64,000 nt of DNA, taken from the NCBI GenBank assembly GCA_963930655.1, contig OZ005602.1:26611840-26675839 (forward strand). The letters run 5' to 3'. This DNA comes from Myrica gale (lineage: Eukaryota; Streptophyta; Magnoliopsida; Fagales; Myricaceae). The notes beneath the pieces are model-generated. The model had not been told where the DNA came from. It searched no databases and was given only the letters and a program-made list of their open reading frames with translations. This document shows, one piece after another, positions 13,001-22,400 of this stretch (positions within the stretch are counted from its first letter, which is position 1; every line of letters starts with the position of its first letter). The position numbers and the translations under genes are program-made.

Positions 13001-14865
13001 CCAATTTCTTTCCTTCGTTGCAGCCATCGACCCCCCGAATTTTGAATAGCTTCAATACAATTACGCCGCCTTCGAATGATGGTCGATAAATGGAAGTGCT
13101 TGGTATTTAGATCTTTGGTAGTTAACCAAGTGATCCTAGATTTCTGGTGCCACAATAACTCCTCTCTTTTCATTTCCTCTTGAATTTGAGCACGAAGAGC
13201 CAACTTTGCTTCACTTTACATATCAGATGGGGGAAATTGTTGAATAGCATCCAATTCATCTCTAGGAAAGAGCAATGTTCACTCCCCATTAGCAACTCCC
13301 TTATCGATTCTTTCACGTATTTGTTGATAACCCTTACTACCATTGCACCATGTGTAAGGGTTCCCAATACAACCAACATAAGTCAAAACATCAGTCAACA
13401 CATGAGTGAGCTTGAGTTGGTAAAAACCATCACTAGAAGAACTAGCAAATGTCTGGCCACCTATTTTTTCTTCATTGCTCGACAAATCATTAAAATCGCC
13501 CAACAAGAGCCATGGTCCCGTGATTGTTTTTCCTGCTTCCACCAATGTATTCCAAAAAATTTCCTTGCACTACCATTCTGAAGGACAATGAAGAAAAGTA
13601 ACAGTCCAGGGAGAATGTCCAGGATCAGATTTGATAACAAGACTAATAAAGTGACGACTTACAGTAATGGTCTCAAAGTCAACTCCAGGTCGCCAAGCAA
13701 AAATTAAACCTCCGCTTACACCTACTGACGGGTACTCTATTGGGAGGGAGGGTACTATGATACCAATACCACTAGAACTCATCTTTGTTCTAGAGAGAGA
13801 GCGTCTGCCCTCTCTCTAGAGCCTCCCCGTCTCCTTCGTCTGATACCCTTCCATCCCAGCCATCTTCTTCGACGGGAGGAGCCCCTGCTCCTCCCGTCTC
13901 TCCCTTTTCCCTCCCTCCCTTCTATTTTTGTTTACCCCTTGGCAGTTTGTCTTCTCCTTCCCTCCCTTTGCGCTTCTTTTTGTGCTCTCTTTCGGCGTTG
14001 CCTCATGGCTAGATCTAGGCGATTGGGAAGCTTTTTGGTGGCCACGTTCAGCCCAGTCGTGCTCCTCAAGTCCATACGGTTCTCTACACACCCTTCCGGA
14101 GCTAGTGCGGCGGCGCGTGTAGCACCACGCGCGCTCAGGTGCGCGAGTGGGTCTCACGCGCTCGCCATATTTGTGTTGTGTCTGAGTAGTTTGGCCTTGT
14201 TTTGTTCGACAATGGGTTATGGAAAAAAGACACCTTGTCACGAGTTTCTTTATTTTGTGCTGTGTTTTCTTTGTGTTGGTTTCAATAACTTCATCTCTCT
14301 GTATTTTTGTGGAAAGGAGGATCTCGTGGCTTCCTCAGGGTGAGGCGTCTCCCTGCAACCATGAATCGGTTTGTTCATGCTGGTTCTATTGTGCAGTGGC
14401 TGGTTGTCCATGTTTATCCCTTCGGGTTTTCCTCTCTTTCGGTGGTGCTGTTATGGACAAGATTTCAGGGAAGTAGGAGCTTGGTGCTTGCTTTGGGTCT
14501 TTGGACCCGTTACAAATCTATGAGTCTTTTGACTCATCTGTATGAGGCCTTTATGGCCATCTTGATCAAAGCCTTTGAGGCTGTTAGTTGTATGACCCTT
14601 AGGGTCTTTGACATTGCTGTTATGGGTTTTAAGCCTCTGTTTAGTGTAACCAGCCACGGAAGCTTGTTTGTACGCAGCATTGATGTATCTTTTACAGTGA
14701 AATGAAGTTTCACGTTTGCTTAGAAAAAAAAAAGACGGGTACTCTATTGAATGAAGTCAGCCCAAACGATTAAGAATTCTTTGGGCATTCTGCACCTTTG
14801 TTTCAGCTAAACACAAACAATCCAGCTTGGACTGCTGTGTTAATGCCCTGAGTTCTCAAATTGTC
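10096..14865 (-). pseudogene. LINE ORF2 remnant: endonuclease, reverse transcriptase, zinc-knuckle RVT and RNase H domains
   Basis: Read on the minus strand the domains follow the usual plant L1 order. The endonuclease begins at about 14,850 with an AETK motif, is broken by the retroposon at 13743–14733, and resumes with GLIFAWRPGVDFE (about 13,700). The reverse transcriptase spans about 13,200–11,680, with GIRQGDPLSPFLF and the catalytic FADD box (12108–12119). The zf-RVT domain (about 11,016–10,564) contains CPLCSAGIENPIHLFSQC. The RNase H domain (about 10,542–10,096) keeps the first Asp in VNTD, but the glutamate expected in the AEA-type motif reads KAQA. The frame is interrupted by several stops and shifts, for example between 12,457 and 12,356 and after 13,570, and by the insertion, so no functional protein can be made. 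Several stops look like CpG-to-TpG decay. Confidence 0.9.
13743..14733 (+). mobile_element. Structured ~991-bp poly(A) retroposon nested in the LINE
   Basis: The LINE endonuclease frame is interrupted by a block ending in A10 (14724–14733) on the plus strand and flanked by a perfect 16-bp duplication GACGGGTACTCTATTG (13727–13742 and 14734–14749). Removing the block and one copy of the repeat rejoins the LINE sequence, so this is a separate retroposition opposite to the LINE. It is richer in GC than its surroundings. Its 3' end (AATGAAGTTTCACGTTTGC before the A-run) resembles plant L1 3' ends, suggesting an internally deleted or non-autonomous passenger of L1 machinery. Open frames of 130–140 codons on both strands have no recognisable domain and are probably incidental. 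Short perfect stem-loops occur at 13790–13819, 13871–13898 and in a series at 14495–14606. Confidence 0.88.
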
Positions 14866-15703
14866 GGGGACCGATCCCCTCAAGCTGTTCAGTCCATACC
14901 TTTTACTTTTTGTTTCTTCTTCTTCTACCTCTTCATTATGTTCCCTGCAGTCGTTTGTTCTTGAGCTCTCATAACCTTTTGCTACATTGTTCTGGGCAAT
15001 GCATGACAAAATTAGAATTCTAGCAGCATATGAATACTATATATATATGATCCATTCAGATTATGTTCATATTTGCCTACCAAAATTTTATGAAAATGTA
15101 GTAAAAATTAGGATGGATTAAAGTTTTATTAGATTTTGAGACAAAATAGTGAAAAATTAAAACTTTATGAGAGTCGGTAAAAAATAAATAGAGAAATAAT
15201 CATAGTGATTTTTATATTTATTATAAATGATAGAAATGATTTAATAAGAAGAGAGAAATTATTTTAAAGTTATTTTATTATTATTATTTACTAAAATTTT
15301 GAGTTAAATTATTTTCTTGACCATAATTTTGGCTTCCAATCACGCTACTTTGGCTACAATATAATGTTGACAATCTAGCTAGCCTTTTTCTGCTACCACC
15401 AAGATTAGGAGTTATAATAACAAATTAACAATACTATAAATAAATATCCTACCAATAATATATAGTGAAGCGACTCGTAGCAGCATGCTCATATATTGTA
15501 TTCTTTTATAATATATATGATTTGAAAGGACGGATTGATCATGAGAGGGATTTGTTCTTCTTTACGGCAAATTGTCAAGGGTATGGATTATTTATTTCTA
15601 CAAATGAGAGAATACAATGTTTTGTATGGAAATAAATGAAGATTTTGTTTTGGGTCGTGTTCTTTTTATGGTTGGCCACTACTCGCATCTGGAACACAAG
15701 GTA

Positions 15704-16028
15704 AGGGCTGCAAACCGTTTTTGGTTCTCCTAAATTAAAGGATCGGATCGGTCGGTTCGAATCGATTTTATTTTTTAAAAAAAAATTTAAAATTTTTTTA
15801 GGTTAATTTTAAAGGGAAAAGAACATATAGAAACGTAGAGTTTTAGTTTAGGTTAAAACTAAACTTTTTAAATTTGTAATCTATATTAAAAATATAAAAA
15901 ATATATTTTTTTATTTATATTAATAAATGCGGTCCGATCCAGTTCGGATAACATTTTAAAAAAATAAGACCGGACCGTATTTTAAAAAATAGGACCGAAC
16001 CGGACCGCAAATGATTATGTGCAGCCCT
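15704..16028. mobile_element. Non-autonomous hAT element, AGGGCTGC family, copy A (325 bp)
   Basis: Terminal inverted repeats AGGGCTGC and GCAGCCCT are flanked by a perfect 8-bp duplication ACAAGGTA (15696–15703 and 16029–16036). Subterminal regions carry GGTCCGATCC and GGACCGAACCGGACCGC motifs, and the AT-rich centre contains a near-palindrome (AGTTTTAGTTTAGG followed by TTAAAACTAAACT). An 8-bp duplication with short inverted ends and subterminal repeats is the hAT signature. The core is shared with the element at 52286–52688. No transposase is present. Confidence 0.9.
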
Positions 16029-17725
16029 ACAAGGTATCGTGCACCTAGTATTATCAGTCCTAAATAGCTATGTCGAATGACCGAGCACATGTTTCTAAAT
16101 AATGTTTTGGTGGACTTACATTAATCAATCAAGAATTATTTTTCTATTTCCATTTCCATTTCCATAGCCAGATCAGGCAAGGGACTTAAACTCTCCTCTA
16201 AATGGATCAGAAGGTTAATTATTGGAACAAGTACTTACATTTTGAAAGGATAATTTTTCTTTTTTCTTTTTGTTTTTAAACAATCTTCTCTAATTACAAA
16301 ATCACATGGGCAAAACACTTTAAGCGATACCTTCACAGTTTCACTCTGGTAACGAAGTCCTCGTCGCTCCGTCTAAGCTGGGCTATCTCCGGACCCAACG
16401 ATACGCGGTTTTTAATTTGCAAGCTTTCAATCACAGCCACATATTTTTATGTCAAACAAAATATCTCATCCGTCAAATCTGTCTCGATATTTTCAAAACC
16501 CCAAAAAGCCTTTCATTATCATCGGGCGTCGTCAGATTCAGCTTCGAAAACCAGGCCAGCAGTGGTTGTTCTAATAGAATCACCGTAGTGCCCCTCCACT
16601 TACCAACCCCTTCGCTCCGATCGGCGATCGATTGATGAGGTTAAGGGTAATATGGGAATACAGGTGAAACTATGAAAGCCCACTGACCCATTTTACCTTT
16701 TCTCTGTCTCGTTGGTCCCTGTGAAAGAAAATAAGAAAAAGAAATAACCCTTCGAATCAGAGTGCCACGCGCCTCTGAGAAAGCGTGCACGTACAATTTT
16801 CACCGAATAAATCATCATGCTATGGCTAATTAATAACTTTTCAGGCATAAATATAATTGCAAAGTACTCATTTGGTATGTTCTTTACACCTGTTGGGTGT
16901 GGCCAATACATCAAGATCTCCTTGTTGAATGATTTTAAATGCAGATCTTCAATCCCATAAGAAAATAGCTTTGAGCTCATAAATATTGATCAGAGTCAAG
17001 AATTTATAAGGAAGCAAAGCTTTTTCACATTTAATCCACCACCGGACCTTTTTTTAGATTTATGTTTTAGAGTGAGCATTTATACTTACCTTTGGGCTTA
17101 TGCATGAGCGTGGAGACAGAGAGAGTGACAGAGACCCTTCTAGGGAGATAACTACGTCTACACACAAAAGCCACATAATATTCATAAATGTGAAAACAAA
17201 ATAAAAATAAGGAGAGAGAACACTTTACCACTTTTATATGTTGCACGCATCCATAGCAGAAAACACAAGGAAGACAGAGTACTCCAAGAAGAGAAAGAAA
17301 ACCCCACCAAAGTGTCTGTTGGTTCATTGTTTTTTTTTTTTTGAAAACAATGCACGAGAAGAAGAAGAATATGATGCCAAAAATGGGTTTGTGTTATATT
17401 ATAAAAATTGAGAGCCCAAACACAGCATAGAAGAAGCAGCAGCAGTTGAGGTGCGTGATGATATGGGTTTATTGAGCTCTGCGTGCTTGTAACAAGTATC
17501 TTTAATTTGTGTCAGAGTTTCAACCTCCAAAATTCTGATTTTGGTTGTCTTTACTGTCTGCCTCTCCATCTGTGAGCCCTTGTTCATAAATTTCAGACCA
17601 AAGTCCATTGCTCTATTTGTGCTTTGAAAATATTTGGTGGGGGGGTGTCTCGTCTCGAAAAAAACTGGAGGGCTTTGGGGTCTTGAGGTTGTGGATATTT
17701 TTCTTCATCCTGTTCACTTTCTTAG
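16029..17725. other. Upstream region of the GRAS gene
   Basis: No coding sequence was recognised. The part nearest the gene includes GA-rich tracts on either strand, a T-run (about 17329–17341) and a TATA-like string near 17394–17406, consistent with a promoter plus a 5' leader of roughly 300 bases. Confidence 0.45.
17394..17406 (+). promoter_or_regulatory. Possible TATA box of the GRAS gene
   Basis: TATATTATAAAAA lies about 320 bases before the start codon, at a distance that suits a 5' leader of near 290 bases. It is chosen from an AT-rich region by position alone, so it is weakly supported. Confidence 0.25.
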
Positions 17726-19900
17726 ATGAAGGCCATGCCCCTATCCTTTGAGGAGTTTCAAGGGAAGGGGGTGTTAGATTTCTCTACTACTGCATCTTCA
17801 GATTTATTGCCCCAGCATCATCACCAACAGCAAGAAGCACAAAAGTGGCACACCGTCAAAGGAAATTGCTATGTGGGCACTGAGCCCACCTCAGTGCTTG
17901 ACACCAGAAGAAGCCCCAGCCCTCCTACTTCAACTTCCACCCTGTCTTCCTCCTTCGGCAACGGCGGCAGCGGCTCCACTGACACCACCAACACAACGAC
18001 CGGCGTGGCGGCAGCGGCAGCAGCAGCCTCCGAGGACCCGTCCCACACCGGCTTAGACATCGGTGAAAAATGTGGGCTGGGAATGGAGGACTGGGAGGGT
18101 GTGTTGTCTGAGTCCTCACCAGGCCAAGAGCAGTCCATTCTCAGATTTATTATGGGAGATATAGAGGACCCGTCTGTGGGGCTCAACAAGCTCTTGCAGA
18201 GTGGGAGTATTGGCGGTCATCAGGACGTCGAATTCAACGCTGGCTTTGGCTTCGTAGATCAAGCAACTAGCTTTGGTGTTGAAACCATTTATAGTGCCAA
18301 TTCAATCGCCAACATTGACCCTTCTTTGGATTTTCCCTTCGGCAATGCTAGGTTTGGTTCGATTCCAACTCCCAATCCGAATCCGAACCATTTGCTCTCT
18401 GTTCCAACTGGTAATCTTTTACCGTTTTCGCTGTCTCCGGGGGCTTTCCATTATCAACATGTGCAAGCAATTGAAACCGTGGATGAGAAGCCACCGGCTT
18501 TCGGTCCCCAGGTGATAATAAACCAGAATCAAGCTCAGTACGCTCAAAACCCTGCTTTGTTTGTGCCTTTGTCGTATGCCCAGCTGCAAGAGCATCACCT
18601 TCTCTCTCCGCCGCCGGCGAAAAGGCTCAATTCTGGGTCTCTTGGGCCAAATTATCCGGTCCAAAAGATGCATTTTTCGGATTCTGGGCAAGAGCTATTT
18701 CTTCGGCGGCAACAGCAGCAGCAAAGTCAGATGGTTGCAGCGGCGAAGCAGAAGATGGTCAGCGATGATTTGGCGAGCCAGCAGCAGCAGCAGCTTCTTC
18801 AGCAGGCGATAGTTGACCAGCTATTCAAGGCAGCAGAGCTGATCGAAACCGGTAATCCGGTACTCGCGCAAGGGATATTGGCGCGGCTCAATCACCAGCT
18901 CTCTCCAATTGGTAAGCCTTTCCGAAGGGCTGCTTTCTATTTCAAGGAGGCATTGCAATTGCTCCTTCACGTGAATACCACTGGTAATTCGTTGCCTTTG
19001 TCACCACCACCCCCTATCAGTCTCATCTTCAAGATTGGTGCTTACAAATCGTTCTCCGAGGTTTCCCCGGTGCTTCAGTTTGCAAATTTTTCTTGTAACC
19101 AAGCTCTTCTTGAGGCATTGGAAGGCTGTGACAGAATTCACGTTTTAGATTTTGATATTGGGTTCGGTGGGCAATGGGCTTCTTTTATGCAAGAGCTTGC
19201 CTTGAGGAATGGTGGTGCTCCGGCTCTCAAAATCACTGCATTTGCATCCCCATCCAGCAACGATGAACTGGAGCTCAGTTTTACCCAAGAAAATTTGAAA
19301 CATTTTGCTACTGATATTAACATTGCTCTCGATTTTGAATTCGTAAGCCTCGAGTCTTTGAACTCGGGTTCTTGGCCATTGCCCCTTCGAGTCTCGGAGA
19401 ACGAGGCAATTGCTGTGAATCTGCCAATTGGTTCCTTTTCGAACTACCCGCTGTCGCTTCCTTTGGTCCTCCGCTTTATAAAGGAGCTCTCGCCCAAAAT
19501 TGTGGTCTCTTTGGATAGAGGCTGTGACAGGACAGATGTTTCATTCCCCCACCACATTGTTCATGCCATTCAGTCTCATTCTGGCCTGCTTGAGTCGCTG
19601 GATGCTGTTAATGTAAACCTAGAAGCCTTGCAAAAGATAGAGAGGTATTTGCTACAACCGGGCATCGAGAAAATAGTGCTGGGTCGCCACCGTTCTCCTG
19701 ATAGAACACCTCCTTGGAAGAATGTATTTCTGTCTTCTGGATTCTCTCCCTTGACATTCAGTAACTTCACAGAGTCCCAAGCGGAGTCTCTGGTGCAGAG
19801 GATTCCCTTGCGGGGATTCCATGTGGAGAAGAAACAGTCTTCGCTTGTTCTCTGCTGGCAGCGAAAGGAGCTTATTTCAGCATCAGCTTGGAGGTGCTGA
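17726..19900 (+). CDS. SCL6: GRAS transcription factor, SCL6/HAIRY MERISTEM clade (miR171 target)
   Basis: An intronless gene for a 724-residue nuclear transcriptional regulator. In Arabidopsis this clade (SCL6/22/27, also called HAM) keeps shoot meristem cells undifferentiated and controls branching and chlorophyll genes, partly with WUSCHEL-type partners. The start is supported by the clade's N-terminal motif MKAMPLSFEEFQGKGVLDF. A long low-complexity region with Gln, Ser/Thr and an eight-Ala tract follows. The GRAS domain runs from about residue 358 to the end: leucine-rich region I with QLFKAAELIETGNPVLAQGI, the VHIID block as HVLDFD (472–477) followed by IGFGGQWASFMQELALR, later PFYRE and RVER-like regions, and the SAW end LVLCWQRKELISASAWRC. 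The first base of VHIID is H and its isoleucines are V/L, as is common in HAM proteins. The miR171 site covers codons 383–390. Length fits the family (about 550–770 residues). Confidence 0.96.
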   Translation: MKAMPLSFEEFQGKGVLDFSTTASSDLLPQHHHQQQEAQKWHTVKGNCYVGTEPTSVLDTRRSPSPPTSTSTLSSSFGNGGSGSTDTTNTTTGVAAAAAAASEDPSHTGLDIGEKCGLGMEDWEGVLSESSPGQEQSILRFIMGDIEDPSVGLNKLLQSGSIGGHQDVEFNAGFGFVDQATSFGVETIYSANSIANIDPSLDFPFGNARFGSIPTPNPNPNHLLSVPTGNLLPFSLSPGAFHYQHVQAIETVDEKPPAFGPQVIINQNQAQYAQNPALFVPLSYAQLQEHHLLSPPPAKRLNSGSLGPNYPVQKMHFSDSGQELFLRRQQQQQSQMVAAAKQKMVSDDLASQQQQQLLQQAIVDQLFKAAELIETGNPVLAQGILARLNHQLSPIGKPFRRAAFYFKEALQLLLHVNTTGNSLPLSPPPPISLIFKIGAYKSFSEVSPVLQFANFSCNQALLEALEGCDRIHVLDFDIGFGGQWASFMQELALRNGGAPALKITAFASPSSNDELELSFTQENLKHFATDINIALDFEFVSLESLNSGSWPLPLRVSENEAIAVNLPIGSFSNYPLSLPLVLRFIKELSPKIVVSLDRGCDRTDVSFPHHIVHAIQSHSGLLESLDAVNVNLEALQKIERYLLQPGIEKIVLGRHRSPDRTPPWKNVFLSSGFSPLTFSNFTESQAESLVQRIPLRGFHVEKKQSSLVLCWQRKELISASAWRC
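18874..18894 (+). promoter_or_regulatory. miR171 target site in the GRAS coding sequence
   Basis: The 21 bases starting GATATTGGCGCGG and ending CTCAATCA are the perfect complement of the canonical plant miR171 sequence (TGATTGAGCC at its 5' end). They encode G-I-L-A-R-L-N-H, the position where all miR171-regulated HAM genes carry the site. Perfect pairing predicts AGO1 slicing opposite miRNA bases 10–11, at the middle of the site. Confidence 0.96.
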
Positions 19901-21490
19901 GAAGAGTAGCATTTTGGAAATTGGTTCTACAAAATTAATTTTCATTGCTAAGGTGCTTCATAACTTACTGTTTTAGTTTCTCTTTTTTTTTTTTATCTCG
20001 TCTGTGGTTCTATGCTAATTGTCTATGCTCTGTAGGCCTATTGTTCCAGATCAAGAAACCAAATATTTTAGTAACTGGATGGCTCTGTACAGTTGCTTAT
20101 GTTTAGTCTCTTACTTTTATTATGGGTATTACTGTAATGGTGTTTTTCATGTCTAAGGTGGTGGTGATTGTTTGTTGTACACTCTACAGCAATTCAACAT
20201 GAGTTATCAAGGAAAACAAATTTAACCCCTTTGGTGCTTGTTCTTTCTGGTGCATACGTTTATGTCATTTTCTGTTTAATGACTATTTACTGAGATTAAA
20301 TGCTCAATTTGGTTTTGTGACCTCCATTCCGCTAGCTTGAACAATGTTCCACGTGTTATTCGAGGGAACTTGTGATGAATTTAAATGATTCTGTGACATT
20401 GTGAATTTGGTTGTCTTGAACATGTTTGTAGCCCACTTTCTGCACAATTCCTCAATGTCAAAGATGCAGAGAGAAAAATTGTTCCTTGATGTTGAATTTG
20501 TCTTCCTAAAGCGAAGGCAAAGTGATCCAACATAGAACATTAATTATCTCTTGCAATCATTGTCTTTTATTGTTGCTTTTCTTCCTTGCCTGAACTGGGA
20601 AGGGGAGAAAGCTTTTGCCACTGTCCTAGCTTCATAGTTGAAGGGAAAACAACTACGGGTTTAGATTAGATGCAAACAGAGATTATCAATGTAGAATCCT
20701 TCTTTATATGGCCTATTATTTCCCTTATTGTTGCATATACTTATTGAGTACTTGTTTCAATCCCTCTTCTCTGCTTCCCCCTTTTGATGGAACATCTCTT
20801 TATATCAGAAACAGATCTTTCAACTAGATTTGAACCCTTTTAAGGGGCGACTCATATCCCTTTCCATTGTGTTCTGTCGCAAGAAATTCCCACTGGGTTG
20901 AAATCCTTCACAGCAGTGCAGATTGGGAAATCCCTTCTCAATAAGACATGAATACCCTACCTTTTTGGTACATTTTGTTGAAAGAAAATGACTCAGAAGC
21001 AGGAACTTATGCTGATCCATGTCCATCGATCTTTGTCATTGAAGGCATCAAGAATCCAGACATTTGCCTAAATTCCCTCTCATAGATGCATCAAACTCAA
21101 AAAACTCCCATCAGTTCCTGCAACATTGTCTGCCTAATTTCAATAATGGAGTGTACCCAATCTTTATTAAAATAATTATGTGATTTCTTATATTACTCTT
21201 TTTATCTGGTAGACATTATGAATGCTATATTTATGGTATGCATGCTAATCCTTGGCATTTTTATACATTGAATTTGAGGTTGGTTTGGTGGGTATTTTTC
21301 TAATGCCTCCAGTGATGAAATCACATGGGTCTTGCACTATTGGGCGCCCCAAATGATTACTTTAAACCCTGCCTCTCTGATAGCAACTTTGAAGCTCTGC
21401 ATTTAAATATTCCTTTGTTAAACAGAGTCATAATAATCTTAAATTATTCACGTTATGTTGCATGAGAGAGAGAGATTTAGAGCCTTATTA
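19901..21490. other. 3' flank of the GRAS gene and intergenic DNA
   Basis: The first few hundred bases, T-rich, are probably the 3' UTR. Nothing else was recognised; the small open frames have no known motif. Confidence 0.5.
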
Positions 21491-21719
21491 TAAGGGATAA
21501 ATGCAAAATCAGTCCGTGTGTTATACGCAAAAATCAATTTAGTCCTGAAAAAATCGATTTAGTCCCTGTGATTCTATTTTCGTTTGTTATTAGTCCTCCA
21601 TCAGGGATTAATTTTATCACTTTTTGAAATCACAAGGACTAAATCGATATTTTTTATATCACATGGACTAAATCGATTTTTGCGTATAATCCAGAGATTA
21701 ATTTTACATTTATCCCTTA
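21491..21719. mobile_element. Fold-back MITE, ~229 bp, with long inverted arms
   Basis: The left arm (TAAGGGATAAATGCAAAATC... continuing to ATACGCAAAAATC) pairs with the right arm read in reverse (TAAGGGATAAATGTAAAATT... to ATACGCAAAAATCGATTTAG) over about 60 bases with few mismatches. Internal TTTAGTCC/GGACTAAA pairs extend the fold. Target duplication is unclear because the flanks are AT-repeats. No coding sequence. Long arms suggest a Mutator-like or unclassified MITE. Confidence 0.75.
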
Positions 21720-22400
21720 TTATAATCGTGTAAATACGTCAGTTCATGGACAAGGTCCACATTCTGCTGCTCTGTTGAAAAAAAATAGAAACAGGTTGTT
21801 TATTTCTTCGATGATAATATAAAACTACAAGCGGGTATATGATTGTTTTTTCATTTTTTAATTCAAAAATATGTAAAATATCAAAGTAGGTAAAACTTTT
21901 TTTTTTTTTTTTTGTAGATTTCAATGAAGATAATATACCCAAACTCTCCCCTCTCTCTCATTCATATAATTCACGTCACATCAGACACGTCAATTAATGT
22001 TTTAATTAAGTTTTCAAAACCGGAAGTCTTGGAAGGATTTTGTGAATATTAATTACATGATTAGAGCATTATTATAATTAACGACCACCTCGTAAACTTC
22101 CAATTTCCTCCTCGTTTCTTTTGTGCAAGTTGACTATAATAGCCGACGAAATTTGGTTAGAACGAGTCGGTGAATATTTTTTGCTCTTTTTCCCACCTAT
22201 TTCGATGGATTGTACGTGGCCAAAAGGTTGTATGGCTGTAAATTACTAAATGCATCAAGATATTATTATTTTATTTTTTAGAGTGTTACCTTCAACTTCG
22301 ATATTTTTAAGTTTTAGCTAAATACAAAGTCTTTTAAGAGCTTTTAATATATAAGATTAATTAAATTAAAGGGTATATACACTTTTCACCATCTAATTAT

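Larger units (their letters stand above)
10034..14871 (-). mobile_element. L1-type LINE, 5'-truncated, decayed, with its own 19-bp target-site duplication
   Basis: A non-LTR retrotransposon on the minus strand. The 3' end is a poly(A) tail, seen as a T-run at 10034–10041. It is flanked by a 19-bp direct repeat (10015–10033 and 14872–14890, CGATCCCCTC(G/A)AGCTGTTC) with one mismatch, so both edges are fixed. The 5' edge falls inside the start of the endonuclease domain, so ORF1, the 5' UTR and the first endonuclease residues are absent, as expected for incomplete reverse transcription. Without the later insertion at 13743–14733 (and one copy of its 16-bp duplication) the LINE is about 3.8 kb. 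Its coding region is described separately. Confidence 0.93.

Noticed and set aside
13816..14705. Several overlapping open frames of 130–140 codons on both strands inside the nested retroposon
   Set aside because: They are rich in Arg/Ser or Phe/Leu, have no recognised domain, and are explained by GC-rich non-coding sequence of the retroposon.
18700..18800. CAG-rich tracts in the GRAS gene as a possible expanded repeat
   Set aside because: Short, interrupted Gln tracts are normal for the N-terminal part of this clade.
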